Position numbers and translations under genes: made by a program. From Gammaproteobacteria bacterium (GTDB taxonomy: Bacteria; Pseudomonadota; Gammaproteobacteria; Ga0077554; Ga007554), in assembly GCA_016191235.1 (NCBI GenBank), contig JACPOZ010000011.1, forward strand, positions 62,001 to 126,000: a stretch of DNA of 64,000 bases. Reading direction: 5' to 3'. Positions within the stretch are counted from its first letter, which is position 1. Each line of letters opens with the position of its first letter. Under the pieces are notes generated by a model. The model searched no databases. It was not told the DNA's origin and saw only the letters and a program-made list of their open reading frames with translations. Positions 25,140-37,176 of the stretch are shown piece after piece.

Positions 25140-26651
25140 TTATAATTTTGAACTCACCGCCTGTTCAAGCAAATGACCGACAGAAGCGTGCATCACCTCA
25201 ACCAGGGGCGCGGGATAAACACCCAGCAACAGAACCAGCACGGCCAGCGTTCCCAGCACCAGCGCCTCGCGGCCATTCAAATCCTGCAAGGCCGCGACGT
25301 TTTGATTACCAACCGGGCCGAAGATGACACGCTTCACCATCCACAGGGTATAGGCGGCACCCAGCACCAGCGTGGTGCTGGCGAGCAACGCTATCCAGAA
25401 GTTCGCCTTGAATGCCGAGAGGATCACCATGAACTCGCCGACAAACCCGGAAGTGCCCGGCAAACCGGCGTTGGCCATGGCGAACAATACCATCAACGTC
25501 GCAAATACCGGCATGGTGTTGGCCACGCCGCCGTAATCGCTGATGTTACGGCTGTGCAACCGGTCATACATGACGCCCACGCACAAAAACATCGCCCCGG
25601 AGACAAAGCCATGCGAGATCATCTGCACCAGCGCGCCTTCCAGGCCCAGCGCGGCCCCGGCCACGCTGTTGGTATTATCGAAGATGCTGAACACCAGAAA
25701 GAATCCCAGCGTGACAAAACCCATGTGCGAGATCGACGAATACGCGATCAACTTCTTCATGTCCTCCTGCACCAGCGCAACGAGCGCGATATAGACCACC
25801 GCGACCAACGACATGACAATTACCAGCCAATCCAGCTCATGACTGGCGTCGGGCACGATCGGCAGGATAAAGCGCACGAAGCCATACGCGCCGAGTTTGA
25901 GCATGATGGCGGCAAGGATCACCGAACCGCCGGTGGGCGCTTCGACGTGCGCATCCGGCAACCAGGTATGCACCGGCCACATCGGCACCTTGACAGCAAA
26001 GGCAATGAGGAACGCAAAAAACAGCAGCACCTGGGCAGTCATGCCGATGCGCAGGTCGTGGAAGTCGAGGATCGAGAAACTGTCGGACTGAAAGTACAGG
26101 TACAGCACGGCAACCAGCAACAGCACCGAACCAAGGAAGGTATACAGAAAGAACTTGATCGCGGCATAGACGCGCCGCTGCCCGCCCCAGATGCCGATAA
26201 TCAGGAACATCGGCACCAGCATAAACTCCCAGAACACATAGAACAGCACGGCGTCGAGGGCGGCAAACACGCCGATCATGAGTCCTTCCATGATCAAAAA
26301 AGCTGCCATGTATTGCGAAACTTTATTCTGGATGACCTCCCAGCTCGCAATGATCACCAACACCGTGGTGAAACTGGTCAGCAGGATGAGCGGCATGGAG
26401 ATGCCGTCGATGCCCAGCGAGTAATTGATGTTAAAGGTGGCGACCCACGGCATCTGCTCGGCAAACTGCATCTGATACGTGCCGTTGTCGAAGCCGGTAT
26501 ACAACGGCAGGGACGCCACAAAAGTGAGGATTGAAAATATCAGCGCCAGCCAGCGTACCAATACATCGTTTTTACCGGCGGCAAGCACCACCAGTCCGCC
26601 GATGATCGGCAGCCAGATAATCAGGCTCAGGAGCGGCAAATCAGAAAACAT
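25140..26651 (-). CDS. nuoM: NADH-quinone oxidoreductase subunit M
   Basis: 503-aa antiporter-like, proton-pumping membrane subunit of complex I. Visible are SLGIDGISMPLILLTSF, FYVFWEFMLVPMFLIIGIWGG with the conserved Glu (about residue 142), the pumping-Lys segment AFLIAFAVKVPMWPVHTWLPDAHVEAPT, and the second-half YSSISHMGFVTLG. Length and helix pattern are normal. It lies 24 bp after nuoL. Confidence 0.97.
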   Translation of the reverse strand: MFSDLPLLSLIIWLPIIGGLVVLAAGKNDVLVRWLALIFSILTFVASLPLYTGFDNGTYQMQFAEQMPWVATFNINYSLGIDGISMPLILLTSFTTVLVIIASWEVIQNKVSQYMAAFLIMEGLMIGVFAALDAVLFYVFWEFMLVPMFLIIGIWGGQRRVYAAIKFFLYTFLGSVLLLVAVLYLYFQSDSFSILDFHDLRIGMTAQVLLFFAFLIAFAVKVPMWPVHTWLPDAHVEAPTGGSVILAAIMLKLGAYGFVRFILPIVPDASHELDWLVIVMSLVAVVYIALVALVQEDMKKLIAYSSISHMGFVTLGFFLVFSIFDNTNSVAGAALGLEGALVQMISHGFVSGAMFLCVGVMYDRLHSRNISDYGGVANTMPVFATLMVLFAMANAGLPGTSGFVGEFMVILSAFKANFWIALLASTTLVLGAAYTLWMVKRVIFGPVGNQNVAALQDLNGREALVLGTLAVLVLLLGVYPAPLVEVMHASVGHLLEQAVSSKL

Positions 26652-26675
26652 GCAAAACTATCCTGTTTTTTGTTC

Positions 26676-28625
26676 TTAATACACAAAGAAGGTCAGCAAC
26701 ACCACAAGACCAATAATCATGGCGAAGGCGTAGTGATACATATAGCCCGATTGGGCACGGCGTATAACACCTGAGAGCCAGCCGATGCCATTTGCTGTGC
26801 CATTCACCATCACGCCGTCGATCAGCTTGATGTCACCAAAGCGCCAGAAGAGCCGCCCCACGCTACGCCCACCACCCGCGAATACAGCATCGTTGAAATC
26901 ATCGAAACCATATTTTTTATCGAGGATGTTGTACACCCCGGAGAAACGTTCCTTGAAGCTCGCCGCGATATCGGGACGCTTCATGTACAGGAACCAGGCC
27001 ACGGCGACTCCGGCAGCGGACAGCCAAACTGCGGGGGCCATCAGGCCATGAATAATAAACTCAACCCACCCGTGGTACTCGCCACGCAACACGCCCAGCA
27101 CATCATGCTCAGGCAGAACATAAATGGCGCGGCCGAAGAAATCACCAAACTGGAGGGGGCCTATTGCAATGGCGCCCATCACCACCGAGGGAATCGCCAG
27201 CAGGATTAATGGCACGGTCACCACTGCCGGGGATTCGTGCAAGTGGCTGCGGGTGTGCTCATCCATGCGCTCCTTGCCGTGGAATACCAGGAAGAACATG
27301 CGGAAGGTATACAAGGCCGTGACGAACACGCCCAACAGCACGGCGAAATAGGCAAACCCGGCACCCGGTACGGTCGAAATCTGAACAGCCTCAATAATGC
27401 TGTCCTTGGAAAAGAACCCGGAAAATCCTGGGAAACCGATCAAGGCCAGCGCGCCGATCAAGGATGTCCAGTAAGTAATCGGCATGTATTTTTTCAGGCC
27501 GCCCATTTTTGAAATATCCTGCTCGTGGTGCATGGCGATAATCACCGAGCCTGCAGCCAGGAACAGCAACGCCTTGAAGAAGGCATGGGTCATCAGATGG
27601 AAAATACCCGTCGCATAGGCCGACGCACCCAGCGCCACGGTCATATAACCCAATTGCGAAAGCGTCGAATATGCCACAACGCGCTTGATATCGTTCTGCA
27701 CAAGGCCGAGAAAGCCCATAAACAGCGCAGTGATCGCCCCGATGACTATCACCACGCTCAGCGCGGTTTGCGACAATTCATACAACGGCGACATGCGCGC
27801 CACCATGAAGATACCGGCGGTCACCATGGTGGCGGCGTGGATGAGGGCCGAAATCGGCGTCGGGCCTTCCATTGAATCCGGCAGCCACACATGCAGCGGC
27901 ACCTGCGCCGATTTGCCCATAGCGCCGATGAACAGCAGGATACAGATCATTGTTATCACGGACCATTGCTGATTCATGGCAACTTCGGCAGTGACATTCG
28001 CCATCGACGGAGCCGCGCTGAATACATCAGCATAATCCAGGGTATTGAAGTACATCAACACCGCTGCGATGCCGAGCAGGAAACCCAGGTCGCCGACACG
28101 ATTGACCAGGAATGCCTTCAGGTTGGCATAAATCGCCGACTCTTTTTGATACCAGAAACCGATCAGCAGGTATGACACCAGGCCCACCGCTTCCCAACCG
28201 AAGAACAACTGCATAAAGTTGTTGGCCATGACCAGCATCAGCATGGAGAAGGTAAACAGCGAAATATAGCTGAAAAAACGCTGATAGCCGGGATCATCGT
28301 GCATATAGCCGATGGTATAGATATGCACCATCAGCGACACAAAGGTCACCACCACCATCATCAATGCGGTGAGCTGGTCGATCATGAAACCGACTTCGAA
28401 TTTGATTCCGTCGCTGACCAGCCAGGTATAGACAGCGCCGTTATAAGGGTCCGTACCATCAAGGATGATCTGTTTGAAGACTAGCAGCGACAGGCCAAAG
28501 GAAATGGCAACGCCGATTATGGTTGCCCAATGCGCCCCGGCGCGGCCTATGGCCTTGCCGAACAGGCCGGCGATAATCGCGCCGAACAGTGGCGCCAGGA
28601 CAATGGCGAGCGAAATATTCTGCAT
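26676..28625 (-). CDS. nuoL: NADH-quinone oxidoreductase subunit L
   Basis: 649-aa, the most distal proton-pumping subunit of complex I. It carries the antiporter core (FFGWEAVGLVSYLLIGFWY with the conserved Glu, AMGKSAQVPLHVWLPDSMEGPTPISALIHAATMV, and AYSTLSQLGYM). The C-terminal extension contains the long lateral-helix region characteristic of NuoL. It starts 13 bp after the nuoK stop. Confidence 0.97.
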   Translation of the reverse strand: MQNISLAIVLAPLFGAIIAGLFGKAIGRAGAHWATIIGVAISFGLSLLVFKQIILDGTDPYNGAVYTWLVSDGIKFEVGFMIDQLTALMMVVVTFVSLMVHIYTIGYMHDDPGYQRFFSYISLFTFSMLMLVMANNFMQLFFGWEAVGLVSYLLIGFWYQKESAIYANLKAFLVNRVGDLGFLLGIAAVLMYFNTLDYADVFSAAPSMANVTAEVAMNQQWSVITMICILLFIGAMGKSAQVPLHVWLPDSMEGPTPISALIHAATMVTAGIFMVARMSPLYELSQTALSVVIVIGAITALFMGFLGLVQNDIKRVVAYSTLSQLGYMTVALGASAYATGIFHLMTHAFFKALLFLAAGSVIIAMHHEQDISKMGGLKKYMPITYWTSLIGALALIGFPGFSGFFSKDSIIEAVQISTVPGAGFAYFAVLLGVFVTALYTFRMFFLVFHGKERMDEHTRSHLHESPAVVTVPLILLAIPSVVMGAIAIGPLQFGDFFGRAIYVLPEHDVLGVLRGEYHGWVEFIIHGLMAPAVWLSAAGVAVAWFLYMKRPDIAASFKERFSGVYNILDKKYGFDDFNDAVFAGGGRSVGRLFWRFGDIKLIDGVMVNGTANGIGWLSGVIRRAQSGYMYHYAFAMIIGLVVLLTFFVY

Positions 28626-28638
28626 GATTCTGGCGTCC

Positions 28639-28944
28639 CTATCCTTTTAAGGTATCAAGATCTTCGACATTAATGGTGCGCTTGTTGCGGAACAACACGA
28701 CCAGTATAGCCAGGCCGATGGCTGCCTCGGCGGCGGCGACCGTGAGTATGAAAAAGACGAAGACCTGCCCGGCGCTATCGCCAAGATAGTGGGAAAAGGC
28801 GATGAAATTCATATTCACCGCCAGCAGCATGAGCTCAATCGCCATGAGCAGGATGATAACGTTCTTGCGATTGAGGAATATCCCTGCCAGGCTGACGCTG
28901 AACAATACAGCCCCCAGAATTAGAAAATCCGATAACGCGATCAT
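28639..28944 (-). CDS. nuoK: NADH-quinone oxidoreductase subunit K
   Basis: 101-aa membrane subunit with three helices. The conserved Glu residues of the proton path are present in the second helix ([16 protein letters not shown]) and third helix ([15 protein letters not shown]). A normal-length NuoK. A 76-bp spacer separates it from nuoJ. Confidence 0.96.
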   Translation of the reverse strand: MIALSDFLILGAVLFSVSLAGIFLNRKNVIILLMAIELMLLAVNMNFIAFSHYLGDSAGQVFVFFILTVAAAEAAIGLAILVVLFRNKRTINVEDLDTLKG

Positions 28945-29020
28945 TGCGTCCCCACCCTTTGTGATCTTTTATTGTAAATCCGAGAGCCCGCCCTGCCTTA
29001 CCCTACCCAGCAAAAGCAGC

Positions 29021-29629
29021 TCAACTTTCTTTCTTTTCCGTTTCCATCTTGACGATGCGCACACGATCATTGCGGCGCGTTGCAACCTGCCATCCCGCAT
29101 TCTGATACTTGGTCTGGGGCCGTCTGCGCAACGTCAGGGCAATGGCGGCGACAATCGCCACCAGCAAAATCGCGGCGGCGATTTCAAACGGATATACATA
29201 CACCGTATAAAGTATCCGCCCCAATTCCTTGGTGTTGCTGTAATCGGCCATATGCCTGGCGGGTTCGGCGAAATGCTCCAGCCCAAAATACTTGGGGCCT
29301 ACCGCAATCGCCATTTCCGCCACCACAACCAGCGCGACGATGATTCCCACCGGCAGGTATCTGATGAAACCCTCACGCAGTACCGTGATATTGATATCCA
29401 GCATCATGACCACGAACAGGAACAACACCATCACCGCGCCAACATATACCAGCACCAGAGTAATGGCGAGGAATTCCGCTTCGAGCAGCATCCACACCGC
29501 AGCACTGGTAAAAAAGGTCAACACCAGAAAGAGGACGGCATGGACCGGGTTGCGCACGGTAATCACCGCTACCGACGCAGCCACCAAAATTGCCGCAAAA
29601 GCGTAAAAAACGATCTGTTCCATGCTCAT
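29021..29629 (-). CDS. nuoJ: NADH-quinone oxidoreductase subunit J
   Basis: 202-aa membrane subunit; five hydrophobic helices in the first 165 residues, including the conserved third helix LVLVYVGAVMVLFLFVVMML (about residues 58-77). The C-terminal 35 residues are basic and soluble. ATG 29629 is used; ATG 29623 is possible. It lies 33 bp after nuoI. Confidence 0.95.
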   Translation of the reverse strand: MSMEQIVFYAFAAILVAASVAVITVRNPVHAVLFLVLTFFTSAAVWMLLEAEFLAITLVLVYVGAVMVLFLFVVMMLDINITVLREGFIRYLPVGIIVALVVVAEMAIAVGPKYFGLEHFAEPARHMADYSNTKELGRILYTVYVYPFEIAAAILLVAIVAAIALTLRRRPQTKYQNAGWQVATRRNDRVRIVKMETEKKES

Positions 29630-29662
29630 AGTGTTATGGGTAAGGCCTGCTTAACATAGTAA

Positions 29663-30151
29663 TTAACGGTAAGCCGCATCATGGGCACGATCTGCGGCAA
29701 TCTGTTTCTCGTAACGGTCGCCCATGGCCAGCAGCTTGTCCTTGGTCATGACGGTGCCTTCCCTGCTCTCAAAATGGTATTCGAAGATCCGCGTCTCGAC
29801 GATGGCGTCCACCGGGCATGCTTCCTCGCAAAAACCGCAGTAAATACACTTGAACAAGTCGATATCATAGCGTGTGGTACGGCGTGTGCCATCATCACGC
29901 GGCGCGGAATCAATGGTAATGGCAAGCGCCGGACAGACTGCCTCGCACAGCTTACACGCAATGCAGCGTTCCTCGCCGTTGGCGTAGCGGCGCAGCGCGT
30001 GCAACCCACGAAAGCGGAACGACTGAGGGGTCTTTTCCTCGGGATACTGCACGGTAATCTTTTTTGCAAAAAAGTACTTGCCCGTGAGTTTCAGCCCAAT
30101 AAAAAGCTCCCACAGCAGCAGACTTCTAAAATAGTTTGTGATCGCGTTCAT
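29663..30151 (-). CDS. nuoI: NADH-quinone oxidoreductase subunit I, two [4Fe-4S] clusters
   Basis: 162 aa from ATG 30151 ([16 protein letters not shown], the typical start); upstream in-frame codons to 30196 are not family-like. Two ferredoxin motifs, [12 protein letters not shown] and [12 protein letters not shown], bind clusters N6a and N6b, which pass electrons towards NuoB. It connects the peripheral arm to the membrane arm, and starts 47 bp after the nuoH stop. Confidence 0.96.
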   Translation of the reverse strand: MNAITNYFRSLLLWELFIGLKLTGKYFFAKKITVQYPEEKTPQSFRFRGLHALRRYANGEERCIACKLCEAVCPALAITIDSAPRDDGTRRTTRYDIDLFKCIYCGFCEEACPVDAIVETRIFEYHFESREGTVMTKDKLLAMGDRYEKQIAADRAHDAAYR

Positions 30152-30198
30152 CGGCGTTCTCCATCCAATGCAGGGTGCGTAATACGCGCCCTGCATTT

Positions 30199-31245
30199 CT
30201 AATCAAACCAGGGGCCTATTTCAGCCAATACCGCAGCGCCCACCACCAGCAGCCAGACTATGGTAATAGGGATAAATATCTTCCACCCCAGGCGCATGAT
30301 CTGGTCATAGCGGTAACGCGGAAACGTAGCGCGGAACCACAGGAACATAAACAGGAACACCGCCGTTTTGCCGAGCAGCCAGACTATGCCCGGCACCCAG
30401 GTGAAGGCATCGGCAAGGATCGGGATACCTTCGAAGGGGGACAGCCAACCGCCCAGGAACATGACGGATGTCAGCACCGACACCAGAATCATGGCGGCGT
30501 ACTCGGCCAGGAAGAACAGCGCGAACGCTATTCCCGAATATTCCACATGAAAACCGGCAACGATTTCGGATTCGCCTTCGGCTACGTCAAACGGCGCACG
30601 GTTGGTCTCGGCCACACCGGAAATGAAATACACCAGAAACAACGGCAGCAGCGGCAGCCAAAACCAATGTATCACGCTGCCCTGCTGGGCCAGCACGATC
30701 TCGCGCAGATTCAGGCTCCCGGCGGCAATCAGCACACCAACCAGGGCAAACCCCATGGCGATTTCATAGGACACCACCTGCGCGGCGGAACGCAGCGCGC
30801 CGAGGAATGCATACTTGGAGTTGGACGCCCAACCGGCAATGATGATGCCGTAGACACCCAACGAGGTCATCGCCAGGATATACAGCAAGCCCGCATCGAC
30901 GTTGGCAAGCACCAGAGTGTCGTCGAAAGGGATCACTGCCCATGCGGCAAGCACCGGCGCAAGCGCCACGATTGGGCCAAGAAGAAACAGGAAGCGGTTA
31001 GAGTTGGTGGGAATAATGATTTCCTTGAGCACCAGCTTCAAACCGTCCGCAATCGGCTGCAACAGTCCGAGTGGCCCGACGCGATTTGGTCCGATGCGCA
31101 CCTGGATATAACCGATCACCTTGCGTTCGGCCAAGGTAAGATAGGCGACCGAGAGCATGATCGGCACCACAATCACTACAATTTTGAGCACAATCTGGAG
31201 GATTTCGGGGATCCCGCTCCACACGGTTTGCAGCATCTCAAGCAT
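30199..31245 (-). CDS. nuoH: NADH-quinone oxidoreductase subunit H
   Basis: 348-aa membrane subunit forming part of the quinone chamber. Motifs: [19 protein letters not shown] (about residues 43-61), the quinone-site acidic loops, and [20 protein letters not shown]. The ATG at 31245 overlaps the last codons and stop of nuoG by 8 bp, indicating coupled translation. ATG 31236 is an alternative. Confidence 0.97.
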   Translation of the reverse strand: MLEMLQTVWSGIPEILQIVLKIVVIVVPIMLSVAYLTLAERKVIGYIQVRIGPNRVGPLGLLQPIADGLKLVLKEIIIPTNSNRFLFLLGPIVALAPVLAAWAVIPFDDTLVLANVDAGLLYILAMTSLGVYGIIIAGWASNSKYAFLGALRSAAQVVSYEIAMGFALVGVLIAAGSLNLREIVLAQQGSVIHWFWLPLLPLFLVYFISGVAETNRAPFDVAEGESEIVAGFHVEYSGIAFALFFLAEYAAMILVSVLTSVMFLGGWLSPFEGIPILADAFTWVPGIVWLLGKTAVFLFMFLWFRATFPRYRYDQIMRLGWKIFIPITIVWLLVVGAAVLAEIGPWFD

Positions 31246-33493
31246 GGGCAGCCACCTTTCCGGACGGCACCGCGCTCTCGGCACCTTGCAGCCCCAAACG
31301 CACCTTTATAGCCTCGATCTCATTAAAATAGTTCGCTGCCACCTGCCCGTCTGCGGTTTTTTGCAACGAGGAGGCGCGGCGCACGATGGCGTCAACAGCA
31401 TACATGGGTGTTTCAATCGTGCCCGATACGGCTTCAGCACCCAGCTTGGACGGGCAAGACCAAGTCATTGCGTTGTCCGCCTTAACATCCGCGGCCATGG
31501 TGCGCAGCTCGTCACGCACTTCTTCCGATGAAAAATAGTCAAAACCATCGAGGCCAAACAAATTGCTCAGCACACGTAACACTTTCCAGCCTGGACGGGA
31601 TTCGCCCAATGGAGATACCACACCCGTGAAGCTCTGCCAGCGGCCTTCGGCGTTGACAAAGGTGCCCGAGGTTTCGGTGAACGGACCGATGGGCAAAATG
31701 ACATTGGCATAGCGCTGCATAAGCTCGCTCTTATAGGACGACAGCGACACCACGAAATCCGCACCCGTCAGTGCCGTCAGTGCTGCTGAAGGATCGGCGC
31801 AATCGAACTCCGGCTCGATGCCGAGCAGCAGATAGGCTTTCAGCTTGGAATCCAGCATGGCACGCGCGTCCAGACCGGGGGTTGCTATGGATTTGCCGAA
31901 GGCACCACGATGCGGCAGCGCACCCGCCAGCCAGCCCCCCACGCTATTGCCCGCCTCCGGCAAGTAGCCGAGCACCGCGTTACTCAATTGCGAGATCACG
32001 CCCGCCAGCGCGCGCAACGTGGACATGGCGGGATGGGCTAACGCCTGGCTGCCCATCAGCACTGTCGCCTTGTTCGCTTGGCGCAACTGCTGGGCAATTA
32101 TCTTGTGGGCATCATTCACAGCCACGTCCACCAGCAGCGCATCCAATCCCACTGGCGCTTGCCCACCGGTCAGATGCAGCAACGCCTTGGCAACACCGCC
32201 AAGGTCACGCTCCATGCCCGCAACGCCAGAGATCAACCTGGCCTTGACCGGAAAGTTGAATTCATAATCTGCGGCGTTGACAAACATCACACTGGCGCCG
32301 GCCATGGCCGCCATGCGCAAGCGGTGAGCAGCAATAGGCTGCTCTTTGCGCACGTTGGAGCCGATCAGCAACGCGGCGTCAACATATTCGAGATCCGGTA
32401 TCGCCTGACCGATCCAGGGATAGACCGGCGCACTCTGCTGGTCGCTGAAATCGCGCTGGCGCAGGCGATGGTCGACATTGGAGCCACCCAGGCTACGCAC
32501 CAGTTTTTGGGTGAGATACATCTCTTCCGTGGTGGCTATCGGAGAAATCAATGCGCCCAACTGGCTGGCCCCATGGCGGGTCAGCACGGACTTAAGCCCG
32601 GCCACGGTGAACTCAAACGCCGTGGTCCAATCGGTTTCCTGCCAGTGGCCGTCCTTTTTGATCATCGGTGTGCGCAGCCGGTCAGCGCTGCTCAACCCTT
32701 CATAGCTGAAACGATCGCGGTCGGAAATCCAGGTTTCATTGATCTCTTCGTTTTCGCGCGGCAGAACACGCATGACCTGGCTGCCGCGCACATCCACGTG
32801 GAGGTTGGAACCGATACAATCATGCGGCGCAACAGTGTCGCGCCGCACCAGTTCCCAAGCACGGGCAGCATAACGGAACGGTTTGGAGGTCAGCGCGCCC
32901 ACCGGGCACAAGTCGATGACGTTGCCGGACATCTCGGATGCCAGCGCCTTTTCGACATAGGTTCCGATTTCCATATGTTCACCGCGCCCGGTGGCACCCA
33001 ACTCCTTGATGCCGGCAATCTCCTCGCCAAAACGCACACAGCGGGTGCAATGGATGCAACGCGTCATCTCTGTTGCAATCAGGGGGCCGATATCCTTGTC
33101 TTTAACGACGCGCTTGTTTTCCATAAAACGCGAATTGCTGGCACCATAACCCAAGGCCATTTCCTGCAAATCGCACTCGCCGCCCTGATCGCAGATCGGG
33201 CAGTCCAGCGGGTGATTGATCAACAGGAACTCCATCACGCCCTTTTGCGCATCAAGCGCGCGGGGAGATTTTGTGTATATCTTCATCCCCTCGGTCACTG
33301 GCGTGGCGCAGGCGGGCAAGGGCTTGGCGGCTTTTTCAACCTCGACCAGACACATGCGGCAATTCGCTGCTATCGACAGTTTTTTGTGATAACAGAAACG
33401 CGGAATAGGAATACCGGCGTCATCGGCGGCCTCGATTACCATCGCGCCGTCTTTCGCCTCTACCAGTTTCCCATCAATCTCAATATTTACCAT
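31238..33493 (-). CDS. nuoG: NADH-quinone oxidoreductase subunit G
   Basis: 751-aa iron-sulfur subunit in the NADH-oxidising arm. The N-terminus holds a [2Fe-2S] ferredoxin domain ([15 protein letters not shown] and later CATPVTEG), then the His/Cys cluster region ([17 protein letters not shown]), [14 protein letters not shown] and [13 protein letters not shown]. The remainder is a molybdopterin-oxidoreductase-like domain without cofactor, as in other NuoG. It starts 14 bp after nuoF. Confidence 0.97.
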   Translation of the reverse strand: MVNIEIDGKLVEAKDGAMVIEAADDAGIPIPRFCYHKKLSIAANCRMCLVEVEKAAKPLPACATPVTEGMKIYTKSPRALDAQKGVMEFLLINHPLDCPICDQGGECDLQEMALGYGASNSRFMENKRVVKDKDIGPLIATEMTRCIHCTRCVRFGEEIAGIKELGATGRGEHMEIGTYVEKALASEMSGNVIDLCPVGALTSKPFRYAARAWELVRRDTVAPHDCIGSNLHVDVRGSQVMRVLPRENEEINETWISDRDRFSYEGLSSADRLRTPMIKKDGHWQETDWTTAFEFTVAGLKSVLTRHGASQLGALISPIATTEEMYLTQKLVRSLGGSNVDHRLRQRDFSDQQSAPVYPWIGQAIPDLEYVDAALLIGSNVRKEQPIAAHRLRMAAMAGASVMFVNAADYEFNFPVKARLISGVAGMERDLGGVAKALLHLTGGQAPVGLDALLVDVAVNDAHKIIAQQLRQANKATVLMGSQALAHPAMSTLRALAGVISQLSNAVLGYLPEAGNSVGGWLAGALPHRGAFGKSIATPGLDARAMLDSKLKAYLLLGIEPEFDCADPSAALTALTGADFVVSLSSYKSELMQRYANVILPIGPFTETSGTFVNAEGRWQSFTGVVSPLGESRPGWKVLRVLSNLFGLDGFDYFSSEEVRDELRTMAADVKADNAMTWSCPSKLGAEAVSGTIETPMYAVDAIVRRASSLQKTADGQVAANYFNEIEAIKVRLGLQGAESAVPSGKVAAHA

Positions 33494-33507
33494 GACTGCT
33501 TATCCGT

Positions 33508-34800
33508 TTATGCCGCCGCGGCTGGCGCTGTCTTACCCACCATACACTGACGGTGGTCGATGTGATACTGGAACTCATCCCGGAAATGCTTTATGAAACT
33601 AACCACCGGCATCGCCGCAGCATCGCCCAGGGCGCAAATGGTGCGGCCCTGGATCTTGTTGGAGACATCCACCAGCATATCCAGATCTTCCGGCTTGCCC
33701 TGCCCATGCTCAATGCGGTGGATTACGCGAGCCAGCCAGCCCGTACCCTCGCGGCACGGCGTACACTGGCCGCACGACTCCTCATAATAAAAATGGGCGA
33801 GGCGCGCCAACACCTTGACCATGCAGGTGGTGTCGTCCATCACGATTACCGAGCCCGCGCCGAGCATCGAACCTGCCTTGGCGATGGAGTCGTAATCCAT
33901 ATTGACATTCATCATCACGTCGCCGGGCACCACCGGCACAGAAGAACCGCCCGGAATAACCGCTTTCAGCGTGCGTCCGTCGCGCACTCCGCCAGCCATT
34001 TCCAGCAACCGGGAAAAAGGCGTGCCCATCGGCACTTCATAGTTCCCCGGTTTGTTCACATGGCCCGAGACGGAAAAGATCTTGGTGCCACCGTTGTTGG
34101 GCTTGCCAAGCTCCAGAAACCAGCGCCCGCTGTTGCGCATGATGGACGGCACTGAAGCCAATGTTTCGGTATTGTTGATGGTAGTGGGCCGCCCATACAG
34201 ACCATAGCTGGCGGGAAACGGTGGTTTGAAGCGTGGCTGGCCTTTTTTGCCTTCCAGGGATTCGAGCAACGCCGTCTCCTCACCGCAGATATAGGCGCCC
34301 GCGCCCAGATGCGAATACAGGTCGAAATCGACGCCCGACCCCAGAATATTCTTGCCTAACAATCCGGCTGCACGCGCCTCGGCCAACGCCGCCTCGAAGC
34401 GTTCATAGGGTTCCCAGAACTCACCGCGCATGTAGTTATATCCCGCCGTGGCACCGATAGTATAGGCGGCAATCGCCATTCCTTCGATCAGCGCATGAGG
34501 GTTATAACGCAGGATATCGCGGTCCTTGAAGGTGCCCGGCTCGCCCTCGTCGGAATTGCACACGATATACTTCTGGCCGGGGACATTGCGCGGCATGAAA
34601 CTCCACTTCAAGCCAGTGGGAAACCCTGCCCCGCCGCGCCCGCGCAAGGCCGAGGTTTTGAGTTCGGCAATAATTTCATCAGGCGGCGTCTTTTCCGCCA
34701 GAATCTTTTTCCATGCCTCATAACCACCCGCACCCTGGTAAGTCGCCAGAGTCCAGGGCCGGTCAAGGTGCAATGTATTGAAACAGACTTCGTTTGCCAT
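33508..34800 (-). CDS. nuoF: NADH-quinone oxidoreductase subunit F, NADH/FMN site
   Basis: 430-aa subunit that oxidises NADH through [18 protein letters not shown] is the nucleotide-binding loop (about residues 54-68). [14 protein letters not shown] follows, and the C-terminal [10 protein letters not shown] plus a distal Cys bind [4Fe-4S] N3. It begins 5 bp after the nuoE stop. Confidence 0.97.
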   Translation of the reverse strand: MANEVCFNTLHLDRPWTLATYQGAGGYEAWKKILAEKTPPDEIIAELKTSALRGRGGAGFPTGLKWSFMPRNVPGQKYIVCNSDEGEPGTFKDRDILRYNPHALIEGMAIAAYTIGATAGYNYMRGEFWEPYERFEAALAEARAAGLLGKNILGSGVDFDLYSHLGAGAYICGEETALLESLEGKKGQPRFKPPFPASYGLYGRPTTINNTETLASVPSIMRNSGRWFLELGKPNNGGTKIFSVSGHVNKPGNYEVPMGTPFSRLLEMAGGVRDGRTLKAVIPGGSSVPVVPGDVMMNVNMDYDSIAKAGSMLGAGSVIVMDDTTCMVKVLARLAHFYYEESCGQCTPCREGTGWLARVIHRIEHGQGKPEDLDMLVDVSNKIQGRTICALGDAAAMPVVSFIKHFRDEFQYHIDHRQCMVGKTAPAAAA

Positions 34801-34805
34801 GGCCG

Positions 34806-35300
34806 TTACTCAAGATTATCGAGGATTGCGTCAATCTTCGACGGGGTCAGATTCTCGTAGTATTGCTTGCCGATCTGAAACATCGGCGCACCCGCACATG
34901 CCCCCAGACACTCCACTTCACGGAGGGTGAATTTGCCATCGGGGGTGGTCTCACCCATACGAGCGCCCAGCTTCTTCTCAAGATGCGTCACGATCTCATC
35001 CGAACCGCACAGCATGCAGGAAATGTTGGTGCAAACGGCGATCTTGTGGCGGCCAACGGGCTTCAGCGAATACATGGAGTAAAAGGTCGCCACCTCGTAA
35101 ACCGAGATCGGCTCCATCTCCAGATAACCCGCCACTGCGTCCATCAACTCCTTGGTCAACCAGCCACCGTTCGCATCCTGCACGATATGCAACGCAGGTA
35201 TCACTGCGGACTGCTTTTGTTCGGCTGGATATTGGGCGACCCACTGGTCGATTCCGGCGCGTACCTCACCGGAAAGCAGATTCAGATTCGCTTGCGACAT
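34806..35300 (-). CDS. nuoE: NADH-quinone oxidoreductase subunit E, [2Fe-2S] protein
   Basis: 164-aa thioredoxin-fold subunit with cluster N1a. The Cys ligands are in [14 protein letters not shown] and [13 protein letters not shown]. The ATG at 35300 shares its A with the nuoD stop TGA (TGATG), so translation is coupled. Confidence 0.96.
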   Translation of the reverse strand: MSQANLNLLSGEVRAGIDQWVAQYPAEQKQSAVIPALHIVQDANGGWLTKELMDAVAGYLEMEPISVYEVATFYSMYSLKPVGRHKIAVCTNISCMLCGSDEIVTHLEKKLGARMGETTPDGKFTLREVECLGACAGAPMFQIGKQYYENLTPSKIDAILDNLE

Positions 35301-36553
35301 CAACGATCAACCTCACCAAATACAATATCCTGCGTCCCGATAATAGCTACCACGTCTGCAATCATGTGGCCACGCGTCATCTCATCCAGCCCGGCAATAT
35401 GGGCAAATCCCGGCGCGCGGATTTTCATGCGATAGGGCTTGTTGGCGCCATCGGACACCAGATAAATGCCAAATTCACCCTTGGGGTGCTCCACCGCCGC
35501 GTAGGCCTCGCCTTCAGGCAGGCAAAAGCCCTCCGTAAACAGCTTGAAGTGGTGGATCAGCGCCTCCATGTCACCCTTCATCTGCACACGCGGCGGCGGC
35601 GCAATCTTGTGATTTTCGATCATCACAGGGCCGGGGTTCTTGCGCAGCCAGTCTATGCACTGGCGGATGATGCGGTTGGACTGACGCATCTCTTCGACAC
35701 GCACCAGGTAACGGTCATAGCAATCACCCTGCACACCTACCGGAATATCAAACTCCAGGCGGTCATACACCTCATAGGGCTGCTTCTTGCGCAGATCCCA
35801 GGCGATGCCGGAACCGCGTAACATCGGGCCGGTAAACCCTAGCTGCAAGGCACGCTCCGGCGATACCACGCCGATACCCACGGTACGCTGCTTCCAGATG
35901 CGATTGTCTGTCAGCAGGGTTTCATATTCATCGACATACTTCGGGAAACGCTCGGTGAAGTCCTGGATAAAATCCAGCAGCGAACCCTGGCGATTGCGGT
36001 TGAGTTGATTTACTTCCTTCTGGTTATGCCACTTGGACGTCTGATAGTGGGGCATGGCATCCGGCAGATCCCGGTAGACACCGCCAGGACGGTAATAAGC
36101 TGCGTGCATGCGCGCGCCGGACACTGCCTCGTAGCAATCCAGCAGATCCTCACGCTCGCGAAAGGCGTACAGGAATACCGTCATGGCCCCTATATCGAGT
36201 GCGTGCGCGCCCAACCAGAGCAGATGATTGAGGATGCGCGTGATCTCGTCGAACATCACACGGATATACTGCGCACGCAACGGCGGCTCGACGCCCAGCA
36301 ACTTCTCCATAGCCAACACATAGCCATGCTCGTTGCACATCATGGACACGTAGTCGAGGCGATCCATATAGGGAACGCTCTGATTGTACGGCTTGCTCTC
36401 CGCCAGCTTCTCGGTGGCGCGGTGCAACAGGCCGATATGCGGATCGGCGCGCTCGATGACTTCGCCGTCCAGCTCCAGCACCAAACGCAGCACACCGTGC
36501 GCGGAGGGGTGCTGCGGCCCGAAATTCATTGTGTAATTGCGTATCTCAGCCAC
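35300..36553 (-). CDS. nuoD: NADH-quinone oxidoreductase subunit D
   Basis: 417-aa subunit lining the quinone site, related to the large subunit of NiFe hydrogenases. It starts with GTG at 36553 (then [22 protein letters not shown]), preceded by GGAGAG at 8-nt spacing; in-frame codons upstream to 36592 lie inside nuoC and are not NuoD-like. The HPSAHG loop and the [11 protein letters not shown] segment with quinone-contacting residues are present. It overlaps nuoC by 8 bp. Confidence 0.97.
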   Translation of the reverse strand: MAEIRNYTMNFGPQHPSAHGVLRLVLELDGEVIERADPHIGLLHRATEKLAESKPYNQSVPYMDRLDYVSMMCNEHGYVLAMEKLLGVEPPLRAQYIRVMFDEITRILNHLLWLGAHALDIGAMTVFLYAFREREDLLDCYEAVSGARMHAAYYRPGGVYRDLPDAMPHYQTSKWHNQKEVNQLNRNRQGSLLDFIQDFTERFPKYVDEYETLLTDNRIWKQRTVGIGVVSPERALQLGFTGPMLRGSGIAWDLRKKQPYEVYDRLEFDIPVGVQGDCYDRYLVRVEEMRQSNRIIRQCIDWLRKNPGPVMIENHKIAPPPRVQMKGDMEALIHHFKLFTEGFCLPEGEAYAAVEHPKGEFGIYLVSDGANKPYRMKIRAPGFAHIAGLDEMTRGHMIADVVAIIGTQDIVFGEVDR

Positions 36554-37163
36554 GCCTGCTCTCCTTCGTACCCGTCTCATATCTGCTGTCATGACGGATC
36601 ACACGCGGCACCAGGGTGCGCGGCTCGATGCTCACCGGCTCATAGACCACGCGCTTTTTCTCGGGATCGTAACGCATCTCGACGTTGCCAATAAGCGGGA
36701 AATCCTTGCGGAACGGATGACCAATAAAGCCGTAATCAGTGAGCAGACGGCGCAGATCTGGATGGCCGTCGAACAGAATGCCGAACAGGTCAAATGCCTC
36801 ACGCTCGAACCAGTTCGCCACAGCCCAGACATCAATGACGGAATCCAGCCGCGGCAGGTCATCGCCAAGAAACACCTTGAGGCGCAGGCGCTGATTATTC
36901 TGTACAGACAACAAATGATAAACCACGGCAAAGCGCGGGCCTTGCCAGCTTCCCTCGCCATACTCCAGGTAGTCCACGCCGCACAGGTCGATAAGCTGCT
37001 CAAAGCCAAACGCAGGCTCATCATGCAATGCGGCGCACACCTCTAAAAGTTTTTCGCTATGCACATTCACGGTCACTTCGCCAACCGCCACGCGGCAATC
37101 GGCCAGTGCGTCACCGAAACGCTCCTGAAGGCTCGCCGCCAGATCCTGTTTTATATCAGACAT
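36546..37163 (-). CDS. nuoC: NADH-quinone oxidoreductase subunit C
   Basis: 205-aa '30-kDa' subunit of the hydrophilic arm. The family signature [27 protein letters not shown] is visible (about residues 122-150), followed by [12 protein letters not shown]. It is separate from nuoD here, not fused as in enterobacteria. It starts 13 bp after nuoB. Confidence 0.96.
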   Translation of the reverse strand: MSDIKQDLAASLQERFGDALADCRVAVGEVTVNVHSEKLLEVCAALHDEPAFGFEQLIDLCGVDYLEYGEGSWQGPRFAVVYHLLSVQNNQRLRLKVFLGDDLPRLDSVIDVWAVANWFEREAFDLFGILFDGHPDLRRLLTDYGFIGHPFRKDFPLIGNVEMRYDPEKKRVVYEPVSIEPRTLVPRVIRHDSRYETGTKESRRG

Positions 37164-37176
37164 CAATCAATACTCT

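Noticed and set aside
25173-26534. A 453-codon plus-strand frame across nuoM
   Set aside because: It is antisense to a clear nuoM, very rich in His, Gln and Arg, without any domain, as expected for the mirror of a membrane-protein gene in GC-rich DNA.
30175-33550. Long plus-strand frames across nuoH and nuoG
   Set aside because: Both oppose well-supported complex I genes and show low-complexity composition with no start-site signal.
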